Assembly: GCF_009857605.1 (NCBI RefSeq)
Contig: NZ_WWCT01000037.1
Location: 1-32,461 of the forward strand
Direction of reading: 5' to 3'
Source of the DNA: Duganella levis
GTDB lineage: Bacteria > Pseudomonadota > Gammaproteobacteria > Burkholderiales > Burkholderiaceae_D
Length of the DNA: 32,461 bases
Shown here: piece after piece, positions 8,613 to 16,266 of the stretch
Numbering within the stretch: position 1 is the first letter of the stretch
Layout of the letters: every line of letters begins with the position of its first letter
Made by a program: the position numbers and the translations under genes
The notes under the pieces: generated by a model
The model's input: only the letters and a program-made list of their open reading frames with translations
The model's database searches: none
Told to the model about the DNA's origin: nothing

Positions 8613-9554
8613 TTATTTGAGTATTTGGGAGGATTTCTCGATCGCCCCGCGGATTTCCGCGATGGCTTTTTCAATTTCGTCGTCATCGAAGGCGTCGGCC
8701 GGCGCGGCATCATCAACTGCCGGCGTGTCGCGGATGGTGGTGCTGTGCAGGTCTTGCGGCAGCGCTTCGGTGGAAATCATGGTGGCCGTGATCGGCCCCA
8801 GATTATCCGCCATGGTGCTGCCCTGCCACATGATGGCCAGCGCCGTGACGTTGTCGCTGGCGCCGCCCGCCGCCGTCAGCGCGGCCTGCAGTATATCCGG
8901 TACGGCGCGCACCACGGTCTGCGCGTGCATGCGGCGTACCAGTTCATCGTCCGGCAGCATAGACCACAAACCGTCGGAGCACAACAGCACCAGGTCGCCC
9001 GGCAGCAGGCTGGCGCCGGCCGAGACTTCCACCTTGGGCAGGCTGTCGGCGCCCAGGCAGTTGAACAGCTTGTTGCGGTCCGGATGGGTGGCGCGCTCGG
9101 ACGGCTGCGCCAGTCCGCGCGAGATCAGGTGTTCCACGTGCGAGTGGTCGCGCGTGCGCGCCAGCGTTTGGCCGTCGCGCAGCCAGTACAGGCGCGAGTC
9201 GCCGCAGTGGGCCCAGGTGGCGGTGTTGTGCTGGATCAGGCAGGCGACGATGGTGGTACGCGGCGCTTCCGGCATCTGCTGCTCGATGCGGTACTGGTGA
9301 ATGTCGCGGTGGGCGGCGTGGAAGGCCTCCTCCAGGAAGCGCTGCGGCTTCTTCACGTAGGGCTGCGCCTGTTGCTGGAACATTGTGGAGATGGTTTGCA
9401 GCGCCACCGTGGCCGCCACTTCGCCACGCAGGTGGCCGCCCATGCCATCGGCCAGCACCAGCAGCAGCGCATCGCGCGTAAAGCTGTAACCCATGCGGTC
9501 CTGGTTGACCTTGCGGCCGCCGATGTGGCTTTCCTGATACACGGAGAATTGCAT
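8613..9554 (-). CDS. PP2C-family Ser/Thr protein phosphatase
   Basis: Metal-dependent protein phosphatase of 313 residues with all PP2C core motifs in order: the RKVNQD motif with Asp19, LADGMGG with metal-binding Asp36, HCGDSRLYWLRDG (117-128), LLCSDGLWSML (190-200) and GASDNVTAL (231-239). No membrane segment, so it is soluble. The last about 70 residues are an acidic, low-complexity tail (DDAAPADAFDDDEIEKA region) absent from minimal PP2C enzymes. The gene follows a Ser/Thr kinase by 17 bases and has its own AGAGGA ribosome site, so the pair most likely works on shared substrates, the phosphatase reversing the kinase. Which proteins these are cannot be told from sequence. Confidence 0.95.
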   Translation of the reverse strand: MQFSVYQESHIGGRKVNQDRMGYSFTRDALLLVLADGMGGHLRGEVAATVALQTISTMFQQQAQPYVKKPQRFLEEAFHAAHRDIHQYRIEQQMPEAPRTTIVACLIQHNTATWAHCGDSRLYWLRDGQTLARTRDHSHVEHLISRGLAQPSERATHPDRNKLFNCLGADSLPKVEVSAGASLLPGDLVLLCSDGLWSMLPDDELVRRMHAQTVVRAVPDILQAALTAAGGASDNVTALAIMWQGSTMADNLGPITATMISTEALPQDLHSTTIRDTPAVDDAAPADAFDDDEIEKAIAEIRGAIEKSSQILK

Positions 9555-9571
9555 GGTGTCGTCCTCTCGAT

Positions 9572-10567
9572 TCAGACCAGCGTGTCCGGGCCGGCCTTGG
9601 CACGCGCGCCGCTGCCGCCCAGCCTGCCCATCAGGCCGCGCAGCTTGTCGATCATGGTCGGCGGGGCTGGCGCCGGCATCGCATCAGGCACGGCAGCCTG
9701 CAAGCCCTTCTGCACCGCGAACAGGCTTTGCGGCCGGTCCAGCGGCTCCACTTCCAGGCACCAGCGCACCAGTTGCACCAGTTCCACTGAATAAAGTCCT
9801 TTCAGCTTCTGGAAATGGCTGGCCATCTTATCCTCGCTTTTGCGCTGGTCGGCCGGCTGCGGCGGCGAGCCGACCATGCAGGCGAACATCGATGCGCCGA
9901 TGCTGTAGATGTCGGTCCACGGCCCCAGCCCGGTCTTGGCGTACAACTCGGGCGGCGCGAAGCCGGGGGTGTACATCGGCGTCAGCGTCGGCAGGTCGGT
10001 GTTGACGGTCTGGCGCGCGGCGCCAAAGTCCAGCAGCATCGGCGTGCCGTCGGTGCGCAGGTAGATATTGGCCGGCTTCAGGTCCAGGTGCAGCAGCTGG
10101 TTGGCGTGGACTTCGCGCAGCCCCTTGACCACCTGCGTGAAAATGGTGCGGATGAAGGCTTCGCCCACTTTGCTGCCCTTGCCACGCTGCCGCTGGATGT
10201 GTTCCTGGAGCGAATGACCCGATTCGTAGGCCATAACCATATAAACTGTTTCATGCGCGCGGAAGAAATTGAGCACACTTACAACATTCGGGTGGGAGAT
10301 GCGGGCCAGCGCCCGGCCCTCCTCAAAAAAGCACTTGAGGCCGATGCGGAACACGGGAAGATGGGCTTTTGAGACGGAAGGCACCAGTTCGCCGGGCTGC
10401 CGCAGCGCCAAAGAACTGGGCAAATACTCCTTGATTGCCACCGCGTTACCATCAGTATCATATGCAAGGTAAACAATACTGAACCCACCGGACGCAATTT
10501 TCTTTACAATGCGATATCCAGCAATTTCCAGACCATCTGGTAACGGGGCGTTGTTTTGTGCAGCCAT
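9572..10567 (-). CDS. Eukaryotic-like (Hanks-type) Ser/Thr protein kinase
   Basis: Soluble protein kinase of 331 residues. Visible motifs: glycine-rich loop ASGGFSIV (25-32), ATP-anchoring Lys46 in VAIKEYLP, helix-C Glu in FFEEGRAL (80-87), catalytic loop HLDLKPAN (160-167; Asp162 and Asn167 present, the HRD arginine replaced by Leu), DFG at 180-182 and an APPE-like FAPPELY. Unlike PknB-type receptors it has no transmembrane helix or PASTA repeats; the C-terminus is a short basic tail. ATG 10567 was chosen because GAGGA lies 5 bases upstream; the frame extends to 10657 but that would overlap yicC. First gene of the minus-strand operon. Replacement of the HRD Arg suggests less dependence on activation-loop phosphorylation (inference). 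Confidence 0.94.
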   Translation of the reverse strand: MAAQNNAPLPDGLEIAGYRIVKKIASGGFSIVYLAYDTDGNAVAIKEYLPSSLALRQPGELVPSVSKAHLPVFRIGLKCFFEEGRALARISHPNVVSVLNFFRAHETVYMVMAYESGHSLQEHIQRQRGKGSKVGEAFIRTIFTQVVKGLREVHANQLLHLDLKPANIYLRTDGTPMLLDFGAARQTVNTDLPTLTPMYTPGFAPPELYAKTGLGPWTDIYSIGASMFACMVGSPPQPADQRKSEDKMASHFQKLKGLYSVELVQLVRWCLEVEPLDRPQSLFAVQKGLQAAVPDAMPAPAPPTMIDKLRGLMGRLGGSGARAKAGPDTLV

Positions 10568-10629
10568 AAGATTCCTCGCCTCAACACCCGGATTGTGTGG
10601 ATAAATCACTGTTTTGTAAAGATTAAATC

Positions 10630-10643
10630 GGGGATATCCATTG
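10630..10643 (+). promoter_or_regulatory. Shine-Dalgarno and TTG start of yicC
   Basis: GGGGA at 10630-10634 is spaced 6 bases from a TTG at 10641. The next in-frame ATG (10656) has no such site, and alignment of ISSMTGYA with the conserved N-terminus of YicC (IRSMTAYA in E. coli) also needs the upstream start. A TTG start is a weak initiation codon and would hold expression down. Confidence 0.65.
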
Positions 10644-11546
10644 AGCATTTCCAGCATGACGGGCTACGCGGTCGCCACCAGTGAAAGTGCGGCGGGAACA
10701 CTGACCATTGAAATCAAGAGCGTCAACTCACGATTTTTGGACTTACAGTTTCGAATAAACGACGATTTGCGAGCGCTCGAACCCGATTTACGCTCCGCGA
10801 TCATGGGCGCCATCACGCGCGGCAAGGTGGAATTGCGCCTCAGCTTCGGACGCAAGGCGGCTACCACCGGTACCCAGGCGCTGAATCTGCCATTATTGAC
10901 CGAAATACAACGCTTGCAGGGCGAAGTGGGCGGCCTGTTCCCCGGCGTGCAAACGATGTCAGTAGCAGAGTTACTGCGCTGGCCCGGCGTTATCGAAGAG
11001 GCGCAGATCGGCCAGGAGTCGCTGCAGGCTGATGTCGCTACCCTCGCCGGTCGCACCATCGAAGCGTTTGTGACCAGCCGTCAACGCGAAGGCGCGGCGC
11101 TGGAAGCCATGCTGATTTCCCGCATCGAGGCGATGGAAGCCATTGTCAAACGCATCACCCCGCTGATTCCGCAAGTGGTGGCGGCGTTCCAGCAGAAGGC
11201 GATCGAGCGCATGCAGGATGCGCTGGGGCTGGCGTGCCAGGGGTCGAATTCCTCGCTGTCGCGCCAGGATGCACTGGAGCGGATTCGCCAGGAAGTGATC
11301 CTGTACGGCATCCGCATCGACGTGGCCGAGGAGCTGGGCCGCCTGTCGGCGCACTTGACCGAGACCCGCCACATCCTGAAAAAAGGCGGCCAGGTCGGCA
11401 AGCGCCTGGACTTCATGATGCAGGAACTGAACCGCGAAGCCAATACGCTGGGCGCCAAGGCGTCGGTCAAGGAACTGGCCGATGCCTCGATGGAGCTCAA
11501 GCTGCTGATCGAACAGATGCGCGAACAGGTGCAAAACCTGGAGTAA
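10641..11546 (+). CDS. yicC: YicC family endoribonuclease
   Basis: Member of the YicC/YloC family, for which endoribonuclease activity has been described in E. coli and B. subtilis. The 301-residue product begins SISSMTGYA, followed by the conserved EIKSVNSRFLDL and RGKVELRLSFG of the N-terminal domain, and ends with the C-terminal family domain (RIRQEVILYGIRIDVAEEL, LSAHL, GKRLDFMMQELNREANTLG). Length matches the family. It is divergent from the kinase operon, with only 73 bases between start codons, so the two promoters must be close or overlapping. A clear intrinsic terminator follows directly after the stop, so the gene is probably monocistronic. Confidence 0.95.
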   Translation: MSISSMTGYAVATSESAAGTLTIEIKSVNSRFLDLQFRINDDLRALEPDLRSAIMGAITRGKVELRLSFGRKAATTGTQALNLPLLTEIQRLQGEVGGLFPGVQTMSVAELLRWPGVIEEAQIGQESLQADVATLAGRTIEAFVTSRQREGAALEAMLISRIEAMEAIVKRITPLIPQVVAAFQQKAIERMQDALGLACQGSNSSLSRQDALERIRQEVILYGIRIDVAEELGRLSAHLTETRHILKKGGQVGKRLDFMMQELNREANTLGAKASVKELADASMELKLLIEQMREQVQNLE

Positions 11547-11551
11547 TCAAC

Positions 11552-11576
11552 AAAGGAGCCGCGGCTCCTTTTTTTT
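11552..11576 (+). terminator. Intrinsic terminator of yicC
   Basis: A perfect palindrome with 10-bp arms (11552-11561 and 11562-11571, centred on GGAGCCGCGGCTCC) is followed by a T-run to 11576. It begins 5 bases after the yicC stop. The opposite strand lacks a T-run of similar quality, so it serves yicC rather than the convergent peptidase gene. Confidence 0.92.
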
Positions 11577-11590
11577 CGCCGCCGGTGCGC

Positions 11591-12685
11591 TTAGGGCTTC
11601 GGCTTGAGCGTATAAACCGGCTTGTCGGTTTCGCCTTTCTCCGTCATGGCAAGCAAGCGCTGCAGTTCCTTGCGCTCGTCGCCCTCCTTCGCAGCGTCCA
11701 CCAGGTTGCGCAGGATGGCAACATGCGCCGTCTGCAACGCCTGTGCTGCGGGCACGGCGACGTCCGGTTTCACGCCGACATGCTCCCAGTTGGTTTTGGT
11801 GACGAAATTGATCATGCGCGACGTCGGGATCGCGACCATGATGTCGTGTCCCAGGCTGAACCGGCCAATGGGGTTGGACGCGCCGATGGTGGTTTCGCCG
11901 ACCAGGGTGCCGCGCTTCAGCACCTGGAAGTCATACGCGCAGTCCTCGGCGGCGGAGCCTGTCCGGGCCGAGATCAGCACATACACCGGCTTGTCGTAAC
12001 GCTGCGTGACCGTCGGCACGGTCCATATCTGCTGCGTCGTTCCGGTCGGGCGTTCATAGATATCGATCAGGTGGAGCACTTCGCCCACCGGGAAGAAATG
12101 GCTCATCAGGTAAGCCACGCTGTCCGTGCTGCCACCGCCGTTGCGGCGCAGGTCGAGGATCAGCGCATCCGTGCCCGCCAACAGCGATATCGCCGCCGTG
12201 TACGCCGGGCCGATGAAATGCGCGCCACCGAAGCGGCGCAACTCGATGTAGCCGACGTTGCCGGGAAGGCGTTCGATCTTCTCGATGTCGTAGCCGCGCC
12301 GCGCGGTTGCGTCGCGCCATTGTTCTATCTGAGCGCGGCTCGGCGGTTCCTCGGTACCGCTGCTCTCCCTGAAACCCTCGGAACGCTCGGCGCTGAAATG
12401 CATGTCGCCGCTGAATTCGCGCAAGTCTTTCTTCAGCGCGGCACTGAACGCCGTCGCGGTGGTAGCAGCCGCATAGCCTCCTTCGGCATTTTTCCTGGCG
12501 ATGGCACTGCCTACCCGTTCGACCTGCGCTGTGTCGATGTAGTTCGCATTGATTTTCGCCACCAGCGTCTGGACGATTTCGGTACGGTCGGATGCGCTCA
12601 ACACGGTGTCTTCCGCCGCAAAAGCGGAAGGCGACAACAGCACGACCAGCACGGCCGCTGCAAGCAACTTCTTGCTACCTAACAT
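11591..12685 (-). CDS. S41-family peptidase, secreted
   Basis: Predicted exported serine peptidase of 364 residues. Residues 1-23 form a signal peptide (Lys-Lys, hydrophobic core, AFA cleavage site). The S41 core follows: an N-terminal helical part, then GYIELRRFGG (145-154), ALILDLRRNGGG (174-185), and the nucleophile region SARTGSAAED with Ser244 and Glu247, then GTLVGETTIG. No PDZ domain is visible between the helical part and the core, so it resembles the IRBP/tricorn-like branch rather than Prc/CtpA. GGAGG lies 5 bases before the ATG. It sits 18 bases after a LytTR response regulator and is probably the third gene of that operon, so it may be an output or a modulator of that signalling pair (inference). 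Confidence 0.9.
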   Translation of the reverse strand: MLGSKKLLAAAVLVVLLSPSAFAAEDTVLSASDRTEIVQTLVAKINANYIDTAQVERVGSAIARKNAEGGYAAATTATAFSAALKKDLREFSGDMHFSAERSEGFRESSGTEEPPSRAQIEQWRDATARRGYDIEKIERLPGNVGYIELRRFGGAHFIGPAYTAAISLLAGTDALILDLRRNGGGSTDSVAYLMSHFFPVGEVLHLIDIYERPTGTTQQIWTVPTVTQRYDKPVYVLISARTGSAAEDCAYDFQVLKRGTLVGETTIGASNPIGRFSLGHDIMVAIPTSRMINFVTKTNWEHVGVKPDVAVPAAQALQTAHVAILRNLVDAAKEGDERKELQRLLAMTEKGETDKPVYTLKPKP

Positions 12686-12703
12686 ACATTCCTCCAGGTT
12701 GGA

Positions 12704-13456
12704 CTACGAATCGGTTTTGGTATTGAGCTGTTGCAGCGCCTCCGTCAAGGCAGGCATATAGGAGCGGCTGGCGCGCAGCACGCTGCCGTCGCGCAGGCGC
12801 AGCATGGCGTCCCGGTTAGTGAGCGAACGCAGTTCGGTGATCATGTCCAGCCGCACGATGGACGAGCGGTGCACGCGGTGGAACTGGCGCGGATCGAGCT
12901 GCATGGCCAGGTTGTGCAGGCGTTCCCGCACCAGCCAGGTCTTGCCGTTCGCATGCAGCGAGGCGTAGTCGCCGTCGGCCTCGATGCGCTCGACGTCGGC
13001 AACCGGCACCAGCACCGTGCGCGATCCCACGCGCACGCTGAAGCTGCGCATCGCCGGTGCCGCTGGTGCTGCGGCACGGCTTTGGCAGCGGTAGGGAAAC
13101 GCCTGCTGCGCGCGGTCCAGCGCTTCGTCGAAGCGTTCGTCATCGACCGGCTTGAGCAGGTAATCGAGGGCGGCCAGTTCGAACGCCTGCAGGGCGAAGC
13201 CTTCGTAGGCGGTCAGCAGGATCGCCATCGGCCGCTGCGCCGGCGGCAGTGCGGCCAGCATGTCGAGGCCGCTCTTGCCCGGCATCTCGACGTCGACGAA
13301 CACCAGGTCGGGCTTGAGCGCCATAATCCCTTCGTACGCGCTGTCGCCGTCACCAAATTCGCCCACCAGCTCGAAGGCGCCGCGCTGCGCCAGCCTGACC
13401 TTGACCGCCAGCCTGGCCAGCGGCTCGTCGTCGACGATCACCACCCGGATGTTCAC
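12704..13456 (-). CDS. LytTR-family response regulator
   Basis: DNA-binding response regulator of 250 residues. The receiver domain (1-120) has the acidic pair Asp9/Asp10, phospho-acceptor Asp55 in LVFVDVEMPG, Thr82 and Lys102 in LLKPVDD. A short Ala-rich linker leads to a LytTR domain (about 145-248) with ADGDYASLHANGKTWLVRERL and FHRVHRSSIV, which binds direct repeats in promoters. Its start overlaps the stop of the sensor kinase gene by four bases (13453-13456), so the pair is translationally coupled. It belongs to the AlgR/LytR/YpdB group; the stimulus and targets are not visible. The downstream S41 peptidase is a natural candidate member of the regulon. Confidence 0.95.
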   Translation of the reverse strand: MNIRVVIVDDEPLARLAVKVRLAQRGAFELVGEFGDGDSAYEGIMALKPDLVFVDVEMPGKSGLDMLAALPPAQRPMAILLTAYEGFALQAFELAALDYLLKPVDDERFDEALDRAQQAFPYRCQSRAAAPAAPAMRSFSVRVGSRTVLVPVADVERIEADGDYASLHANGKTWLVRERLHNLAMQLDPRQFHRVHRSSIVRLDMITELRSLTNRDAMLRLRDGSVLRASRSYMPALTEALQQLNTKTDS

Positions 13457-14487
13457 GCCACCACCTCCATACCGCGCAGCGGCATGGAAATCTGCACGTG
13501 GAAGCGGCCGTCCGGACGCCAGCCGGCATCCACCTCCTGCTCCGCGCCGTACAGGTGGCGCAGGCGTTCCCGGACGTTGGTCAGGCCGATGCCGCTGCCC
13601 GCGTTCGCCGATGGTTGGCCATCGTTCTGCACGTCGATCAGCAGGCGCGCGCCGGCGCGTTCGACCAGAATATCCAGCCGACCGGGCGCGGCCAGCGGCG
13701 CGATGCCGTGGCGGATCGCATTCTCCACCAGCGGTTGCAGCATGAGGTAAGGCACGATGCTGCCGAGCAGGTCGGGGCCGGTCTTCATCGTCAGTTGGAG
13801 GCGCTCGCCGAGGCGCGCCTTTTCGATCGCCAGGTAGGCGTCGAGCAGGGCCAGTTCATCGGCCAGCGCATGCTCGTGGCGGCCGTCGTGCGCCAGGGTG
13901 GCGCGCAGGAAGTCGGCCACGCACGCGAGCATGCGGTTGGCTTCACGATTGGACTGGGCCGACACCAGCGCCGAGATCGCGTTCAGCGAGTTGAACAGGA
14001 AGTGCGGATTAACTTGCAGGCGCAGCGCGCGCAGCTCGGCGTCGCGGGCCGCGCTTTGCGCCTGGGCCAGATGCAGGCGGACCTGCTGCAGCGACAGGTA
14101 ATAGACCATCACCGCGTGGACCGCGCAGAACGCGATCAGCGCCAGCCAGCAGCCATCCAGCCCCCGCAGCAGCTCGTTCCAGTGGTAGCCGGTGACCCGC
14201 CCGAGCGCGATGGCCAGGAACTGCCCCATCACGGCGTTGAGGACCGACATCACGTAGCTGCTGGCCAGCAGCACCAGCGCCATCCGCGACCAGGGCCATT
14301 CGCGGCGCCACATGGCTCGCTGCAGCAGCGCCAGCGGCACCAGCCACGCCAGACAGGCGGCGAAAAAAGCGATGCGGAAGGTCAGCACATAGTCATTATC
14401 GAAGGCCGGCAGGCTGAGGATGACCATGCAAGCGCACACCGGCACTGCCGCCAGCACGGGAACGAGCAAAGGAGTTTCGACTTTCAC
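13453..14487 (-). CDS. LytS/AlgZ-type sensor histidine kinase
   Basis: Membrane histidine kinase of the His_kinase (PF06580) class. From the GTG at 14487 (344 residues) it has four membrane helices, a short coiled linker, the phospho-acceptor motif LQVNPHFLFNSLNAIS and a HATPase_c domain with the N-box PLVENAIRHGI and the G-box GSGIGLTNVRERL. The frame stays open to an ATG at 14601, which would add 38 residues. I prefer the GTG because codons in the extra part are unlike the rest (ATA, AGG, CGA, GTA) and the extension is hydrophilic before TM1; however, ribosome sites are weak at both positions and the true start is open. Coupled by ATGA overlap to the LytTR regulator. Confidence 0.9.
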   Translation of the reverse strand: MKVETPLLVPVLAAVPVCACMVILSLPAFDNDYVLTFRIAFFAACLAWLVPLALLQRAMWRREWPWSRMALVLLASSYVMSVLNAVMGQFLAIALGRVTGYHWNELLRGLDGCWLALIAFCAVHAVMVYYLSLQQVRLHLAQAQSAARDAELRALRLQVNPHFLFNSLNAISALVSAQSNREANRMLACVADFLRATLAHDGRHEHALADELALLDAYLAIEKARLGERLQLTMKTGPDLLGSIVPYLMLQPLVENAIRHGIAPLAAPGRLDILVERAGARLLIDVQNDGQPSANAGSGIGLTNVRERLRHLYGAEQEVDAGWRPDGRFHVQISMPLRGMEVVA

Positions 14488-14693
14488 GCTGGATTTCCGA
14501 GGTACGAAAGCGTTCACCTTAAGCGATCGCCGCACGGCGGTCCAGTCCCATGCGGCGACCCGTGCATTCCTTGCGGCGAGCCGGTCGGCGATTATCCACA
14601 TATGGGAATAAACATTTCGTCTTTAGCGGATTTATCCAATAATCGACTGGCGTTACAGTGGAGTCACTTCAACTTCTTACCGAAAGAAATATC

Positions 14694-15080
14694 ATGAAAA
14701 ACGCTAACCAACTGCTGCACGCCTACCTGGCCAATATCCAAACCCCTGCCGCCGCTGCGGCGCTGTTTGCCGAAGACGGCGTGCTGGAACTGCCATCGCT
14801 GGGCCCGCAAGTGCGCGCGGTCGGCCCCGCCGCGATCGAAAGCTTCATCGGCGGCCTGCTGAAAAAAGTGCCTGACTTCTACTTCAAAGATGTGCAACTG
14901 TTCATCGACACGGAAGACAAGGTGTTCGGCGAATACAGCGTGGAAGCCCTGGTGCCGTCGACCGGCAAAGTCTACAAACAAACCTACGCCGGCATGCTGG
15001 TGGCCGAAAACGGCAAAATCAAACACCTGCGCGAAGCCCTCGACACCCTCGCCGCCGCCAAAGCCTTCACGCCGGATTGA
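14694..15080 (+). CDS. NTF2-like (SnoaL-type) small protein
   Basis: Protein of 128 residues with the pattern of a SnoaL/NTF2-like alpha+beta barrel: an N-terminal helix (QLLHAYLANIQ), ALFAEDGVLELP, a second helix pair ending FIGGLLKKVPDF, then three to four strands (VQLFI, VFGEYSVEALV, YKQTYAGMLVAENGKI, KHLREALDT). Such proteins are isomerase/hydratase-like or ligand binding; no catalytic residues can be assigned. ATG 14694 is preceded by a purine-rich GAAAGAAA. Its stop codon directly abuts the stop of the convergent monooxygenase-like gene with no base between. Function remains unassigned. Confidence 0.8.
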   Translation: MKNANQLLHAYLANIQTPAAAAALFAEDGVLELPSLGPQVRAVGPAAIESFIGGLLKKVPDFYFKDVQLFIDTEDKVFGEYSVEALVPSTGKVYKQTYAGMLVAENGKIKHLREALDTLAAAKAFTPD

Positions 15081-15368
15081 TTACACGATCTGATTCAGCT
15101 TGAGGATCTGGATGTCGGCTTTGCCGCCGACGGCTTTGACCAGTTCCTGGAAGTGTGGCGTGGCTTCGTGGGCGCTCAGGGCGGCTTCATCGCGCCAGGC
15201 TTCCAGCATGACGAAGCTGGCGTGGTTGCCGAGGTCGATATTCAGGTCGTAGCGGAGGCAGCCGGCTTCCGCGCGGCTTGGCGGCACCACCCGCTCCAGC
15301 GCCTCGCGCACCAGCACTTCATTGCCTTCTTTCGCGGTGATGGTGGCGACGACGATCAGATCTTTCAT
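15081..15368 (-). CDS. Antibiotic biosynthesis monooxygenase (ABM) domain protein
   Basis: A 95-residue ferredoxin-like-fold protein with the ABM pattern: strand IVVATITAKEGNE, helix VREALERVVPPSRAEAGCLRYDL, strand ASFVMLEAWRDEAALSAHE, helix TPHFQEL. This matches the YgiN/putative quinol monooxygenase group, cofactor-free oxygenases or small detoxifying proteins; the substrate is unknown. It is convergent with the NTF2-like gene and divergent from the DUF72 gene, so it is likely a single-gene unit with its promoter in 15369-15439. Confidence 0.85.
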   Translation of the reverse strand: MKDLIVVATITAKEGNEVLVREALERVVPPSRAEAGCLRYDLNIDLGNHASFVMLEAWRDEAALSAHEATPHFQELVKAVGGKADIQILKLNQIV

Positions 15369-15439
15369 GGTATATCCCTGTCTAAGCTAAAAAAACGATA
15401 CTATCACCGGCGCACAAACTCAGCAGGAGAGCAGACCAT

Positions 15440-16183
15440 ATGGCAGAGATACGGGCCGGCATCGGCGGCTGGGACTTTGCGCCCTGGCGCGAAACCTTCT
15501 ACCCCAAAGAAGTGCCGATCAAGAAGCAGCTGGAATACGCCAGCACGCAAGTGACCAGCATCGAAATCAACGGCACCTTCTACCGCACCGCCAAGCCCGA
15601 ACACTTCGCCAGCTGGGCCGAGAAAACGCCGGACGATTTCGTGTTCTCGGTCAAGGCCTCGCGCTACGCCACCAACCGCAAGGTGCTGGCCGAAGCGGGC
15701 GAGTCGATCGCGCGCTTCATGGACAGCGGGCTGACCGAACTGGGCGACAAGCTCGGCCCCATCCTGTGGCAACTGGCCGGCACCAAGCAGTTCGATGCCG
15801 ACGACCTGGAAGCCTTTTTCAAGCTGCTGCCGGCCAAGCTCGGCAAGCGCAAGTTGCAGCACGTTTTGGATGTAAGACACGACAGCTTTCGCAACGACGA
15901 TTACCTCAAGCTGGCGCGCAAATACAAGGTCGCCACCGTCATCACCGACTCGCCGAAATTCCCCAACTTTACCGAGCTCACCGGCGACTTCGCCTACGCC
16001 CGCCTGATGGACGCGCACAGCGACATCGAAACCGGCTACAGCAAGCCGGCGCTGAAGAAGTGGGCCAGGCAGGCACATGCCTGGCAACAGCAAGCCACGT
16101 CCGGCCAGGTCTACGTGTACTTCATCAACGGCGCAAAGGAACGGGCGCCGGCGGCGGCGCAACACTTGCTGTCGTTGCTGTAA
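15440..16183 (+). CDS. DUF72 family protein
   Basis: Protein of 247 residues belonging to the DUF72 (YecE-like) family, a TIM-barrel-like fold of unknown biochemical role. Diagnostic elements are the N-terminal GIGGWDFAPWRETFYP, the strand EINGTFYR, FVFSVKASRY, GPILWQL, and the late VLDVRHDSF and FAYARLMDAH. An AGGAG sits about 9 bases before the ATG. The likely -10 (TACTAT, about 15406-15411) lies in the short divergent spacer to the ABM gene. The usual family length is 240-300 residues, so it is complete. No function can be stated beyond the family. Confidence 0.9.
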   Translation: MAEIRAGIGGWDFAPWRETFYPKEVPIKKQLEYASTQVTSIEINGTFYRTAKPEHFASWAEKTPDDFVFSVKASRYATNRKVLAEAGESIARFMDSGLTELGDKLGPILWQLAGTKQFDADDLEAFFKLLPAKLGKRKLQHVLDVRHDSFRNDDYLKLARKYKVATVITDSPKFPNFTELTGDFAYARLMDAHSDIETGYSKPALKKWARQAHAWQQQATSGQVYVYFINGAKERAPAAAQHLLSLL

Positions 16184-16184
16184 A

Positions 16185-16214
16185 TTGGGTTCCGCTCGTT
16201 GCTCTTGGTAAAAT
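16185..16214 (+). promoter_or_regulatory. Candidate sigma-70 promoter of gmk-rpoZ-spoT
   Basis: TTGGGT at 16185-16190 and TAAAAT at 16209-16214 are spaced by 18 bases. The expected start of transcription falls at about 16221, at the foot of the stem-loop at 16223-16243. The -35 is only a moderate match, so this is a suggestion. Confidence 0.4.
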
Positions 16215-16222
16215 ACATCTTT

Positions 16223-16243
16223 GGGCGACGGAAAACGTCGCCC
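16223..16243 (+). other. Stem-loop in the gmk leader
   Basis: GGGCGACG (16223-16230) pairs perfectly with CGTCGCCC (16236-16243) around a GAAAA loop. No T-run follows and the gmk ATG is 24 bases downstream, so it is not a terminator. If the upstream promoter is right, it forms the very 5' end of the mRNA, where a hairpin would protect against 5'-end-dependent decay (inference). Confidence 0.7.
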
Positions 16244-16266
16244 GCTGACGAATTTGAAAGATCAAC

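Noticed and set aside
6500..9500. Possible defence or toxin-antitoxin unit around the kinase/phosphatase pair
   Set aside because: All neighbours are recognisable housekeeping genes, with no nuclease, toxin or mobile-element signs.
7896..9794. A 632-codon open frame on the + strand antisense to rph and the phosphatase gene
   Set aside because: It mirrors GC-rich codons of recognised genes on the other strand; the product is His/Gln/Arg/Val-rich without domains.
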